From Allohoeflea poritis (GTDB lineage Bacteria > Pseudomonadota > Alphaproteobacteria > Rhizobiales > Rhizobiaceae), in the NCBI RefSeq assembly GCF_027889715.1, contig NZ_JAPJZH010000024.1, positions 1-56,387 of the forward strand: a stretch of 56,387 bases of DNA, given 5' to 3'. The notes below the pieces were generated by a model, which saw only the letters and a list, made by a program, of their open reading frames with translations, did no database searches and had not been told where the DNA came from. Both the position numbers and the translations under genes were made by a program. Shown piece by piece: positions 45,216-54,773 of the stretch. Within the stretch, counting starts at the first letter, position 1. Every line of letters begins with the position of its first letter.

Positions 45216-46316
45216 ATGAAAATGAAAGCAGCGGTGCTCAACGAGCCGCAAACACAGCTAATCGTGGAAGATGTCGAAATAGACGCGCCGATGGACAATG
45301 AGGTCCTGGTTAAAACCGCATATTGTGGTGTTTGTCACAGCGATGTCAGCCGAGTGGACACCCCGAAAGACGACTATGCCGGGCCACCAATGCATGGCCC
45401 TACCGTTCTGGGGCACGAAGCTGCCGGCGTTGTCATCGAAGTTGGAGCAAAAGTGACCGATGTGAAAGTCGGCGATCACGTGGTTGCCTGTAACTCGTCG
45501 TTCTGTGGCAAATGCGAGTTTTGTCTGACCGGACGCACAAACCTTTGCATCAACAAACCCAATCGCACCTTGGAGCAGCCGCCCCGAATTCGGCGTGGTG
45601 ACCAGCGCTTGTATCAACAGGCAGGAATCGGCGGATACGCTGAGTTTATGTTGATGCACGAAAACAGCGTCACGACAATTCGTGACGATATGCCACTTGA
45701 TCGGGCGTCATTGATTGGTTGTGGTGTCATTACCGGCATGGGAGCGGTTTTCAACCGCGCAAAAGTGTTTCCCGGTGCGAAAGTAGCGGTATTTGGCCTT
45801 GGTGGAATTGGAATGTCTGCGCTGCAGGGATCTTTCATAGCTGGCGCGCTGCAAATCATTGCAGTCGATATCAACTCCGCTCGCTTACAGCAGGCGACCG
45901 CATTTGGTGCTACCGATGTCGTGAATGCAAAAGAGGTAAACTCGGTCGACTCGGTCAAACAACTGTCTGGTGGTGGCGTTGACTTTGCCTTTGAGGCTAC
46001 CGGTTCGGAGTTTGTGGCGGCTGATGCTTTTCACTGTTTGAAGGACGGCGGCACGGCAATCATGCTTGGTGTAGCAAAGAAAGGAGCCAAAGTCGCGGTC
46101 GATGCCGCTCAACTTCGGCGGGAAAAAGTCCTGACCGGCAGTTCAATGGGTTCCAATCACTTCAAACTCGACATCCCACAATACATCGAATTCTATCGTC
46201 AGGGGCGGCTAAAACTCGACGAGATGGTGACCCGCGAATTCGCGCTGGTAGACATTAACGAAGCGTTTGATCTGCTTCGCAATGGCGACGGAATGCGATC
46301 AGTTATAAAGATGTGA
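45216..46316 (+). CDS. zinc-dependent alcohol dehydrogenase, class III-like
   Basis: This 366-residue zinc alcohol dehydrogenase has the catalytic CGVCHSDVSR and GHEAAG, the structural lobe FCGKCEFCLTGRTNLC followed by an insertion (RIRRGDQRLYQQAGIGGYAE) typical of class I/III-like enzymes, and the NAD motif VFGLGGIGMSALQG. It probably oxidises an alcohol intermediate. It is the last gene before a 269-bp gap with three GntR boxes. Confidence 0.88.
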   Translation: MKMKAAVLNEPQTQLIVEDVEIDAPMDNEVLVKTAYCGVCHSDVSRVDTPKDDYAGPPMHGPTVLGHEAAGVVIEVGAKVTDVKVGDHVVACNSSFCGKCEFCLTGRTNLCINKPNRTLEQPPRIRRGDQRLYQQAGIGGYAEFMLMHENSVTTIRDDMPLDRASLIGCGVITGMGAVFNRAKVFPGAKVAVFGLGGIGMSALQGSFIAGALQIIAVDINSARLQQATAFGATDVVNAKEVNSVDSVKQLSGGGVDFAFEATGSEFVAADAFHCLKDGGTAIMLGVAKKGAKVAVDAAQLRREKVLTGSSMGSNHFKLDIPQYIEFYRQGRLKLDEMVTREFALVDINEAFDLLRNGDGMRSVIKM

Positions 46317-46329
46317 TTGAATACGTAAA

Positions 46330-46340
46330 AGGTAAGACCA
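46330..46340. promoter_or_regulatory. GntR box F (AGGTAAGACCA)
   Basis: This is the first of three boxes upstream of the acyl-CoA dehydrogenase at 46586. It shares the GGTAAGACC core with box B. Confidence 0.62.
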
Positions 46341-46364
46341 AAATTCTTGACACGTGGGTATTTT

Positions 46365-46375
46365 TGGTTAGACCT
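46365..46375. promoter_or_regulatory. GntR box G (TGGTTAGACCT)
   Basis: This is the second box in the gap, 35 bp (about three and a half helical turns) from box F. Confidence 0.58.
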
Positions 46376-46460
46376 TGGTTGGTGCGCGCTCATGACCTTT
46401 GTGATGCTCAATTCTCATTCGCTCTCAGCGATGGACCAACCGTGGATTGACTGTGGCATT

Positions 46461-46471
46461 TGGTCTTACCG
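46461..46471. promoter_or_regulatory. GntR box H (TGGTCTTACCG)
   Basis: This is the third box, about 115 bp before the acyl-CoA dehydrogenase start. Its core is the reverse complement of that in boxes B and F. Confidence 0.62.
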
Positions 46472-46585
46472 ATATTAAGGCCGGTAAATTGTGCTTGGTA
46501 TCATATCGATGGCAAAGAATCGCGCTGGGTGGGGTTCGGTTTTGGGGTGGGTTGGCTCACCGTTTGCACACATGGACAGTAGAAA

Positions 46586-47746
46586 TTGTTTTTGAATCTG
46601 AGTTTTGACCCGGTTAGGCTACCGCCAGAATGCGACGAACTTCGAAAGGAGGTTCGCTCATTTTTGGCGCAAGAGGTGTCTAATGGCACCTGGGATCCGT
46701 CGGACCGATCGACAGTCAGGAAAATTGATAGGGATTTTGCGCGCCGGGTGGGGCGCCATGGCTGGATCGGGATAACCTGGCCGACAGAGTATGGTGGTGG
46801 CGGCAAGACCTTCCTTGAACGCTACGTATTGCAGGAGGAGATGATTGTTGCTCAGGCTCCTGCAACCTCCTTTTCTACGGCAGACCGGCAAAGTGGGCCT
46901 ATCTTGCTGAAGTACGCGAACGAAGCGATCAAGCGTGAAATAATCCCCAAAATTGTCTCTGGTGACGTATCGTTTTGTATCGGCATGTCTGAGCCTAACT
47001 CGGGCTCGGATCTTTTTGCGGCAAGTGCGCGCGCAAAACGCGTCGAAGGTGGCTACGTTGTCCGCGGCACGAAAATCTGGACGTCTTATGCCCACGAATG
47101 CCAGTACATGATTGGGCTATTTCGAACTGCCGATGCTACGGAAACCGATAGGCGACACGGGCTGAGCCAGTTTCTCGTTGATCTTTCATTGCCGGGAATC
47201 TCCGTTAATCCGATCGTCGATCTATCGGACAAGCACTCGTTTAATGAGGTCGTGTTTGACGACGTGTTCTTGCCGGAAGACCGGCTGATCGGAATCGAAA
47301 ACGAGGCATGGAAGCAGGCAACAAGTGAACTTGCCTATGAGCGGGCAGGGCCCGATCGTTTCTTAGAAACAGTGTTTGTCTTGTTTGCGTTGGTAGAGGT
47401 ATTGGGTTCGTCACCGGCTGCCAGAGAGGCCGAGGGTATTGGACGATTGGTTGCGCAGTTGCATACGCTACGGCGTATGTCGGTATCAGTCAGTGGGATG
47501 CTTGCCAACGGCGCAGAGCCCACCTTACAGGGCTCCATTGTGAAGAACCTGGGTACGATCTGGGAACAGGAACTGCCGGAAAAAGCGCGTGAGCTAGCAG
47601 CTTTCGTAGACCGGTCAACGGCTACTTACCAAAAATTCGAACATGCCTTGCGGGATGCAACGTTAATTGCCCCGAAGCTAACCATTCAGGGTGGTGCAAC
47701 TGAAATACTTCGCGGGATCATTGCTAGGGCACTGGGCCTTCGCTGA
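46586..47746 (+). CDS. acyl-CoA dehydrogenase, full-length
   Basis: This 386-residue acyl-CoA dehydrogenase has CIGMSEPNSGSDLFAASARA, TKIWTSYAHECQYMIGLFR, and TIQGGATEILRGIIARALGL carrying the catalytic Glu. No ATG is available after the upstream in-frame stop, so a TTG start at 46586 or 46592 is inferred from the normal family N-terminus (RLPPECDELRKEVRSFL). There is no clear Shine-Dalgarno site. It opens the operon controlled by boxes F-H and is followed 34 bp later by the acyl-CoA synthetase. Confidence 0.87.
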   Translation: MFLNLSFDPVRLPPECDELRKEVRSFLAQEVSNGTWDPSDRSTVRKIDRDFARRVGRHGWIGITWPTEYGGGGKTFLERYVLQEEMIVAQAPATSFSTADRQSGPILLKYANEAIKREIIPKIVSGDVSFCIGMSEPNSGSDLFAASARAKRVEGGYVVRGTKIWTSYAHECQYMIGLFRTADATETDRRHGLSQFLVDLSLPGISVNPIVDLSDKHSFNEVVFDDVFLPEDRLIGIENEAWKQATSELAYERAGPDRFLETVFVLFALVEVLGSSPAAREAEGIGRLVAQLHTLRRMSVSVSGMLANGAEPTLQGSIVKNLGTIWEQELPEKARELAAFVDRSTATYQKFEHALRDATLIAPKLTIQGGATEILRGIIARALGLR

Positions 47747-47780
47747 ATCCAAACGCGGAAACGAAAATCCAGGTAGAAAG

Positions 47781-49988
47781 ATGCAGAACCTCGATACTTA
47801 CTTGTGGCCCAAGTCCGTGGCATTGATCGGCGCTTCGCCCGAGGAAAACAATGCAAAGGCGGGCATCCGCGGCCGGTTGACCAGCGTCCTTTTGCAACAC
47901 GGCTATGACGGGGAAATTTTTCTAATTTCGCGGAGTAACCATGAGATTTCTGGGCGAAAAACATACCGGTCTATTCTGGAAGTACCCAGCGATGTTGACC
48001 TGGCGATTATCGCGACACCGGCTCAGTACGTCGTCGATGAAGTCAGAAACTGTGCGACTGTTGGTGTGAAATCTATACTGGTTGTCTCGTCGGGATTTGC
48101 TGAGTCCAAAGAAGATGGAGCGGCAGAACGCCAAAAGGCTATCGAACGGATCTGCAGGCTAAACAGAATCAATCTGGCTGGCCCCAATTGCCAGGGATTT
48201 GTGAACACACTCAATGGCCTGTTTGCTACTTTTGCAAAACCTTATGACAAGCCGAATTATGCCATTGTGCCCGCATCCGGCCGATCAGGTAGGGTGGCCA
48301 TAATTTCGCAATCTGGTGGCATCGGAAACGGGTATTTTGTGCACACCCGCTTAAAGGAGATGGCTGCCAGCTACATTCTAACGACCGGCAATGAAGCCGG
48401 CGTGAACCTGTCTGAACTGATAGAATATGTTCTAGATCGGGGAGAAACCAGCGCGATCCTTGTTTTGATGGAAGACATCAAGGACCCCCAGACATTTATT
48501 CGAGCAGCGGACAAGGCGCTTAAGATGGGGGTGCCGATAATCGTTTCAAAAATCGGCAAGTCCGAAGCAGGGCAGCGCGCAGCTGAGTCGCATACTGCGG
48601 CTTTGGCTGGAGGATATAGTGGCACACAGGCGGTTTTTCGAAAATACGGTATCATCGAAGCTGACGATATTGGTGAAATGGCCGACATCGCCAACGGCTT
48701 TTGTCATTTCGGGAATTGCCTCCCTGCAGGGAACCGGGTGGCAATCTTAACCGGTTCAGGTGGTGGCGGCGGCCTTATGGCAGATGCTGCGTCCGGAGCT
48801 GGCCTTGTCGTACCTGAACTTGATGTTGAAACCCGAAGGTCATTGGATCGGGTAATACCCGATTATGGAACTTCGCAAAATCCGGTTGACGCCACCGCAC
48901 AGGGCCTTCGTCTGGTGCGCTATTCGGGCCTGATAGAGCGAGTCATGCCTTCCAGCGAAATTGATGCTGTCCTTTTTGTTGCATCGACGCGCGATACGCT
49001 GACATTTGAGCTCGATGCTGAGAGGCTTACGGAAATCTCAGCTGAACTGCAAAAACCGGTTCTCGTGTGGACGTACACGGTACCGTTTCCGCATATACAA
49101 GAAATGTATGGAGAAGTCGGTCTGCCGCTATTCACAGACCTGCGAAACTGCACGCGAACGATGCGGGAAATGGCTGATTACCACGCGTTCCGGACATCCT
49201 ACCTCAGCTGTCCAGTTGAGCCGTCACTGCCCGGTTGCGACAAGACCAGTGCGGCGTCGCTGCTGGTGGGAATGAGCGGTGCCTTACCCGAGTTCCAATC
49301 AAGACCGATCCTTGCAAGTTACAATATCTGCGAAGCAGCAGATCTCCTGGTCGATTCGCCCGAATCTGCAGCTGAAGCGCAGGCTTCGCTGGATGTCCCG
49401 ATTGCTCTTAAGGTCCAATCACCCAGTATTCTGCACAAATCGGATGCCGGGGCGCTAAAGCTAAATATCAAAGGTCCGGGTGCCGCAGCTAAAGCCTATA
49501 GTGACATTGTGGCGAACGCCAAAAAGTATGATCCCGATGCTAAGATTGCTGGTGTCCTTGTTCAACCAATGATGCCCGACGGCGTCGAAATGATACTCGG
49601 CATCTCCCGAGATGAGACATTCGGGCCGATGTTGATGGTTGGTTTGGGCGGGATTTTTGTAGAGATCCTCAATGACGTGGCGTTTGCTCCTGTACCTTTG
49701 AGCCGAAACGAAGCGCGCAGAATGTTGCGTCGTTTAAAAGGATTTCCGCTCTTGTCGGGCGCACGCGGTACGACTCATGCCGATCTTGACGCGCTGGTTG
49801 AAATGATGGTTCGCCTCGCTAAGCTCGCCGATGATTTTCGCGATCATATTGCGGAGATTGATCTCAATCCGGTGATCGTGCACCCAATGGGCGAAGGTGT
49901 TTCGGTGGCAGACGCGATGCTTGTTGTTGACGGCAGTTTTGGCATGTCGAAGCAAGACCAACATCGGACAACTCACTCCGCAGCGTAA
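47781..49988 (+). CDS. NDP-forming acyl-CoA synthetase
   Basis: This 735-residue single-chain member of the ADP-forming acetyl-CoA synthetase family has an N-terminal CoA-binding domain (LWPKSVALIGASPEENNAKA), a succinyl-CoA-synthetase-like domain (VAIISQSGGIGNGYF, phospho-His271 in ESHTAALAG), and an ATP-grasp domain at the C-terminus (PIALKVQSPSILHKSDAGAL, MVGLGGIFVEILNDVAFAPV). It activates an organic acid to its CoA ester using ATP. The ATG at 47781 follows AGGTAGAAAG. Its genomic setting suggests activation of the imported acid. Confidence 0.88.
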   Translation: MQNLDTYLWPKSVALIGASPEENNAKAGIRGRLTSVLLQHGYDGEIFLISRSNHEISGRKTYRSILEVPSDVDLAIIATPAQYVVDEVRNCATVGVKSILVVSSGFAESKEDGAAERQKAIERICRLNRINLAGPNCQGFVNTLNGLFATFAKPYDKPNYAIVPASGRSGRVAIISQSGGIGNGYFVHTRLKEMAASYILTTGNEAGVNLSELIEYVLDRGETSAILVLMEDIKDPQTFIRAADKALKMGVPIIVSKIGKSEAGQRAAESHTAALAGGYSGTQAVFRKYGIIEADDIGEMADIANGFCHFGNCLPAGNRVAILTGSGGGGGLMADAASGAGLVVPELDVETRRSLDRVIPDYGTSQNPVDATAQGLRLVRYSGLIERVMPSSEIDAVLFVASTRDTLTFELDAERLTEISAELQKPVLVWTYTVPFPHIQEMYGEVGLPLFTDLRNCTRTMREMADYHAFRTSYLSCPVEPSLPGCDKTSAASLLVGMSGALPEFQSRPILASYNICEAADLLVDSPESAAEAQASLDVPIALKVQSPSILHKSDAGALKLNIKGPGAAAKAYSDIVANAKKYDPDAKIAGVLVQPMMPDGVEMILGISRDETFGPMLMVGLGGIFVEILNDVAFAPVPLSRNEARRMLRRLKGFPLLSGARGTTHADLDALVEMMVRLAKLADDFRDHIAEIDLNPVIVHPMGEGVSVADAMLVVDGSFGMSKQDQHRTTHSAA

Positions 49989-50066
49989 TTCAACCGTATG
50001 AGCGCGTGATCGAGCTAAGGCGCTTCGCGCAATATTTGGATCTGGGTTTATTGAGAGGCAAAGGCA

Positions 50067-52361
50067 ATGAATGAACGGGTAAAAACGCCGGAAGGTAGAC
50101 CTTACTATAAGGAGATTGGAACCCGCCCTATTCGACCCGATGGTGTTGAAAAAGTAACTGGTTCCGCACGATTCGGCGATGACTTTACATTGCCGGGGAC
50201 ATTAGTCGGCAAAATCTTGAGATCGCCGCATCCTCACGCGCGTCTGATTTCTGTTGACACATCCAATGCAAAGAAAATCGCCGGTGTAAAGGCGATCGTC
50301 ACGGGGTCTGATTTTCCAGATCAACCATTTGCCTACACCGGTCCAGCGGTGCTCGAGCGCAACATGTGGCACGTTACGCGCAACGTGATAGCAAGAGAAA
50401 AAGTACTGTATGAAGGGCATGCGGTTGCTGCAGTGGCCGCCGTTGACGAAAAAACGGCGTCCGCAGCATTGCAGGCGATCGCGGTCGAGTACGAGATCCT
50501 CCCACACGTAACGACACTGGATGAAGCATTGGCACCAGATGCAGTGCTTTTGTTTGAGGATATGATCACGCGCGGCGTCGAACCGGCACCTGAGAAACCT
50601 ACAAACATAGCCAGGCGCGCGAATTACGAGAAAGGACAGATCGATACGGCTTGGAGTTCGGCTGATCTTATCGTGGAGCGGAGCTATGAGACCAAGCCGG
50701 TTCATCAAGGGTATATCGAGCCTCATGCTTGTCTGGCCCACTATCATCCGGACGGTCAAGCCGATCTTTATACATCGAGCCAGGGCCACTTCCAGATGCG
50801 GGCCTTAACGGCCACTTTGACCGGGATGCGATTGACTGACATCAGAGCTATTCCGGCAGAGATTGGCGGCGGCTTTGGTGGCAAGACGGTCGTGTATCTT
50901 GAGCCGTTGGCGATGATGCTTTCCAAGATGTCGGGATTTCCGGTCAGAATGAAAATGACTCGCTCAGAAGTGTTCAAGGCCTCTGGACCGGCAGCCGGTA
51001 CAAAAGCGCGGATTAAACTTGGAGCAAAAAAGAATGGCACGCTGGTCGCCGCTGAAGTTGAAATGTATTATGAAGCCGGCGCCTTCCCGGGGTCTCCGTT
51101 TGTCAACGGCGTCCTGTGTTGCGTTGCGCCTTACACGATTCCCAATGTCCGACTGACAGGATGGGACGTAGTCGCAAATCGTCCGAAAGTTGCTGCTTAC
51201 CGTGCGCCCGGGTCTCCGCAGTCGAACTTTGCGTTTGAGAGTACGGTTGACATAGTCTGCAAAAAGTTGGGTTTGGACCCGATCGCATTTCGAAAGATGA
51301 ACGCTGTGCAAGTCGGGGCAGAACTGCTCGGTGGCCGACAATTAAACCACGAGGGATATCTGCAGCTACTGGAGGCGACTGAAAGGCATCCGCAATATGC
51401 GACCGAGTTAGGGCCCAATCAAGGGCGCGGGTTTGCTGCCGGTTACTGGCCAAACGCTGGAGGAGAATCCGGTGCGACGGTCTATGTAAATGCAGATGGC
51501 ACCGTTAATATCGCTACCGGTAGCCCCGACATAGGAGGCTCTCGTGCCTCTATGGCTCAAATGACGGCTGAAACACTTGGTATCTCCTATGATCGGGTTC
51601 GTAGCGCCGTCAACGATACGACGTCGGTTCCCTTTACTCACGTTACCGGTGGTTCGCGCGTGACCTTTGCGACCGGAAAAGCGGTGGTCGCAGCGTGTGA
51701 AACAGTGATCGCTGACCTACGCGCCAGGGCCGCAAAAATCTGGGATGTCGATGTGGACGCAGTAGACTGGAGAGAAGGGGCGGCGCACCCGTCATCTTCA
51801 AATGTGGGGGATTTTGATCCTTTAACTCTTGGCGATTTGGCAGCAAGGGCAACGGAAACCGGCGGACCAATTGGCAGTTCCGGTGCGCTCAATGCAACTG
51901 GGCACGCCCCAGGGTTCTCTGCGGCGCTTTGCGATGTTGAAGTTGATCCCGAGACAGGGCACGTAAAGATTATCCGTTTTACCGTCGCGCAAGATGCCGG
52001 GGTGGCGATCCATCCGTCCTACGTTGAAGGGCAGATGCAGGGAGCGGTAGTTCAAGGAATTGGCTGGGCGCTTTCGGAAGAATACATCTATGGTCCTGAT
52101 GGCCGGCTGCAGAACCACGGATTCTTGGATTATCGGATGCCGGTAGCGTCCGATCTGCCGATGATTGACCCCATTGTGGTCGAAGTGCCGAACCCAGATC
52201 ATCCATTCGGGGTGAAAGGCGTCGCAGAGGCCGGAATGGTTACGGCGATGGCTAGCGTTGCCAATGCCGTTGCGGACGCCGTTGATCGGCGAATGACTTC
52301 GCTTCCGATTTCGCCGCCCAAGCTCGCCAAAGAAATCGCAGCGGGCAAAGCAGCAATGTGA
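50067..52361 (+). CDS. molybdenum hydroxylase large subunit (xanthine oxidase family)
   Basis: This 764-residue molybdopterin-binding subunit has RPDGVEKVTGSARFGDD at the start, PAEIGGGFGGK near 268, an AYRAPGSPQ active-site loop near 380, and the catalytic-Glu region GVKGVAEAGMVTAM near 720. The loop lacks the Cys-Ser of true CO dehydrogenase, so it is a hydroxylase of the xanthine/aldehyde/aromatic group rather than CoxL. FAD and Fe-S subunits follow immediately. The substrate is not evident; hydroxylation of a heteroaromatic or CoA-linked ring, or aldehyde oxidation, are options. Confidence 0.9.
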   Translation: MNERVKTPEGRPYYKEIGTRPIRPDGVEKVTGSARFGDDFTLPGTLVGKILRSPHPHARLISVDTSNAKKIAGVKAIVTGSDFPDQPFAYTGPAVLERNMWHVTRNVIAREKVLYEGHAVAAVAAVDEKTASAALQAIAVEYEILPHVTTLDEALAPDAVLLFEDMITRGVEPAPEKPTNIARRANYEKGQIDTAWSSADLIVERSYETKPVHQGYIEPHACLAHYHPDGQADLYTSSQGHFQMRALTATLTGMRLTDIRAIPAEIGGGFGGKTVVYLEPLAMMLSKMSGFPVRMKMTRSEVFKASGPAAGTKARIKLGAKKNGTLVAAEVEMYYEAGAFPGSPFVNGVLCCVAPYTIPNVRLTGWDVVANRPKVAAYRAPGSPQSNFAFESTVDIVCKKLGLDPIAFRKMNAVQVGAELLGGRQLNHEGYLQLLEATERHPQYATELGPNQGRGFAAGYWPNAGGESGATVYVNADGTVNIATGSPDIGGSRASMAQMTAETLGISYDRVRSAVNDTTSVPFTHVTGGSRVTFATGKAVVAACETVIADLRARAAKIWDVDVDAVDWREGAAHPSSSNVGDFDPLTLGDLAARATETGGPIGSSGALNATGHAPGFSAALCDVEVDPETGHVKIIRFTVAQDAGVAIHPSYVEGQMQGAVVQGIGWALSEEYIYGPDGRLQNHGFLDYRMPVASDLPMIDPIVVEVPNPDHPFGVKGVAEAGMVTAMASVANAVADAVDRRMTSLPISPPKLAKEIAAGKAAM

Positions 52362-52404
52362 ACGCGGTCTTTGTTACCATCATGTGTGTGAGGGAAATGG
52401 TTAC

Positions 52405-53277
52405 ATGCAGTATTCCGCACCCGAAACAATAGAATCGGCGCTCAAGCTACTGGAAAGCGATGACGATGCTCGAGTCATGGCGGGAGGCACGGATTTGATT
52501 GTTCAAATGACGTCTGGCATGCGGTCACCAAGCCACGTTGTTGATATTAAGCGAATACCCGAACTTTGCGGTGTCGTGCAAACTGCTGACGGCGGTTGGA
52601 AAATTGGCGCTGCTGTGCCGGGCGCTGAACTGAACGAACATGTGGAACTTAAGCGAGACTGGCCGGGATTTGTGGAAGCGACTGATCTCATCGGATCAAT
52701 GCAGGTGCAGGGGCGGGCGACCCCTGTTGGGAACTTGTGCAATGCGTCTCCAGCTGGTGATGCAGTACCCGGCATGGTTGCCGCCGGTGCCACTGTAACC
52801 GTCGCTGGATCAAATGGGTTCCGTGATGTTGCCGCGCACGATGTTCCTGCCGCCCCTGGTAGAACAAATTTGGAGAAGAATGAATTCGTCATCGCCGTGA
52901 ACCTGCCGCCTAAACCTCCAAACTCCGGTGATGCTTATTTGCGTTTCATCCCACGAACGGAGATGGATATTGCTGTGGTAGGAACTGGGGTATTCTTGGC
53001 ATTTGGTGAATCCGGTCATGTCAGGGAGGCTCGTATTGCGCTCGGAGCAATCGCGCCGACGGTTGTTTTTTGCACGGAAGCTGCCGACGCCCTTATAGGC
53101 TCTCGTTTGGAAGAAGAAGCCATTGAAGCAGCGGTGTTGGCTGCACGAAACGCTTGCAATCCGATCGACGACAAGCGCGGTACAGCCGAATTCAGGGTCC
53201 ACACTGTTGGGGTCCTCATAAAGCGTTCGATTGCGATAGCTACTCAGCGTGCCAAGCGACAAGTTGGGATGGATTAA
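52405..53277 (+). CDS. molybdenum hydroxylase FAD subunit
   Basis: This 290-residue FAD_binding_5 protein begins QYSAPETIESALKLLES and has AGGTDLIVQMTSGMR and ATPVGNLCNASPAGDAVPGM for FAD, then RTEMDIAVVGTGVFLAFG. It passes electrons from the Fe-S subunit to an acceptor. It starts 43 bp after the large subunit; GAGGGA lies before the ATG at 52405, preferred over GTG 52384. Confidence 0.9.
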   Translation: MQYSAPETIESALKLLESDDDARVMAGGTDLIVQMTSGMRSPSHVVDIKRIPELCGVVQTADGGWKIGAAVPGAELNEHVELKRDWPGFVEATDLIGSMQVQGRATPVGNLCNASPAGDAVPGMVAAGATVTVAGSNGFRDVAAHDVPAAPGRTNLEKNEFVIAVNLPPKPPNSGDAYLRFIPRTEMDIAVVGTGVFLAFGESGHVREARIALGAIAPTVVFCTEAADALIGSRLEEEAIEAAVLAARNACNPIDDKRGTAEFRVHTVGVLIKRSIAIATQRAKRQVGMD

Positions 53278-53278
53278 A

Positions 53279-53752
53279 ATGTCGAAAATGCACATAACCA
53301 CGTCAATCAACGGTGACACAACCGAGTTTCTAGCCGAGGCGGATCAGACCTTACTTTCTGCTTTGCGGGACAATCTCCGGCTTACCGGCACGAAAGAGGG
53401 TTGCGGATCAGGCGATTGTGGGGCGTGCTCCGTTAGAGTGGACGGCCGTGTGGTGTGTTCCTGTCTGATGCTTGCGCCCGAGGCGCAGGATAGAGCTATC
53501 GAAACAATCGAGGGAATGGCTGACGGCGACAATCTGCATCCGGTGCAACGGCGCTTTTTGGAGGAAGCGGCACTGCAATGCGGATTTTGCACACCTGGAT
53601 TCCTGATTGCCGCGCGAGATCTGCTTGATCGAAACCCCAATCCGACCGAGACGGAAATAAGGTTTTGGCTAGCCGGAAATCTGTGCCGCTGTACTGGTTA
53701 TGACAAAATCGTTCGAGCGGTCCAGAAGGCGGCGGAGGATGTTCGCGGTTAA
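53279..53752 (+). CDS. molybdenum hydroxylase 2Fe-2S subunit
   Basis: This 157-residue protein carries two [2Fe-2S] clusters. The N-terminal plant-type cluster has Cys42, Cys47, Cys50 and Cys62 (GCGSGDCGACSV), and the C-terminal cluster uses LQCGFCTPGF and LCRCTGYD. It completes an L-M-S set with one base between its ATG and the previous stop. It links the molybdenum site to the FAD subunit. Confidence 0.93.
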   Translation: MSKMHITTSINGDTTEFLAEADQTLLSALRDNLRLTGTKEGCGSGDCGACSVRVDGRVVCSCLMLAPEAQDRAIETIEGMADGDNLHPVQRRFLEEAALQCGFCTPGFLIAARDLLDRNPNPTETEIRFWLAGNLCRCTGYDKIVRAVQKAAEDVRG

Positions 53753-53797
53753 GCGGCGGCAGGAAGCGGCGCGACCCCGAACTGCTTTGCCCTTCCG

Positions 53798-54658
53798 TTA
53801 ATCCGAAACAACAATACGCCCATTGTTGAGAACTACGCGATCATTGGCAAGGGCTCGGAATGCGATGGTGTTTCCATCTTGCCAACTATCGATCCGAACA
53901 GTGTCACCTGGAAAAACCGGGCTGGAAAAGCGGGCTTCATGCGATATGAGTTTTGAGCCGTCTAAGCCGCAATAGGTTTTTAAAATCCCAAAAGCCGAAA
54001 GTCCGTAGCTGCAGAGGCCATGGAGTATTGGTGCGCGAAACCCGGCCGCGGACGCAACTGCCGGATCCGCATGCAACGGATTCCAATCTCCAGACAAGCG
54101 ATAGATCAAAGCCTGATTAGTTTGTGTTGATATTTCAAGGACGTTGTCGGGTTCTCGGTCAGGGAGCCTGGCAGGGTTCGGAAGTTCATCAGACTGCTTA
54201 CCAAATCCACCATCTGCTCGAGCGAGAGTTGTTGATGTTATGGTTGCGATGTTTTCACCAGTACTTTTTTCAGCAAGCTTTCGCTCGTTAAGTACCAATG
54301 CGCCCCGGTTTACGCCCTTGTCGACAACACTAACTATTCGTTGAGAGCAAATCACAGTCCCTGATGTTGGCAGCGTGCGATGCATCTCGATGCGTTGACC
54401 GGCATGAACCATCTTTGAGTAGGTCACGCCTGTGGAAGGGTCGGTCGCCCAGTTTGAGCGCATTCCGATAGCAACCACTTGAGTGGGCATCGTGGAAAAT
54501 CGTTCATGGCCCTCGTAGACGAAGCGCAGCGCTTCATTGTCCTCTGGATCTACGCCAATTCCAAGGCCGAGCGCATACAAAATGCTGTCGCGTTCAGTGT
54601 AATGGCATTCCAGATCCGGAAACGGATAGTTTAGTGTAGCTTCATAATTCAGCGCCAA
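53798..54658 (-). CDS. MaoC-family 2-enoyl-CoA hydratase (hydratase 2-like)
   Basis: This 286-residue double-hotdog protein has a degenerate N-terminal half and a C-terminal half with the hydratase 2 motif GDWNPLHADPAVASAAGF and APILHGLCSYG, whose Asp and His are the known catalytic pair of (R)-specific enoyl-CoA hydratases. AAGGAG lies seven bases before TTG 54658, which gives the usual N-terminus (ALNYEATLNYPFPD); the longer frame to 54730 has no fitting site. It is divergent from the SDR at 54774 over box I, and together they make an MFE-like hydratase/dehydrogenase pair. Confidence 0.87.
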   Translation of the reverse strand: MALNYEATLNYPFPDLECHYTERDSILYALGLGIGVDPEDNEALRFVYEGHERFSTMPTQVVAIGMRSNWATDPSTGVTYSKMVHAGQRIEMHRTLPTSGTVICSQRIVSVVDKGVNRGALVLNERKLAEKSTGENIATITSTTLARADGGFGKQSDELPNPARLPDREPDNVLEISTQTNQALIYRLSGDWNPLHADPAVASAAGFRAPILHGLCSYGLSAFGILKTYCGLDGSKLISHEARFSSPVFPGDTVRIDSWQDGNTIAFRALANDRVVLNNGRIVVSD

Positions 54659-54759
54659 AAGCGAGCTCCTTCTCAAAGACTGTGACACGACCGAAGATCG
54701 TGGTCGCAGCGGGATTGCATCATCGACCACAAACAGCTATGAACCATTAAAGGTATAAA

Positions 54760-54770
54760 AGGTCTTACCA
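54760..54770. promoter_or_regulatory. GntR box I (AGGTCTTACCA)
   Basis: It lies between the divergent MaoC and SDR genes and ends only three bases before the SDR ATG at 54774. A bound repressor would lie over the transcription start or leader of the SDR gene. Confidence 0.65.
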
Positions 54771-54773
54771 AAA

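Noticed and set aside
50067-53752. Carbon monoxide dehydrogenase (CoxLMS)
   Set aside because: Gene order and domains fit the broader family, but the large-subunit loop reads AYRAPGSPQ without the Cys-Ser active-site signature of CoxL.
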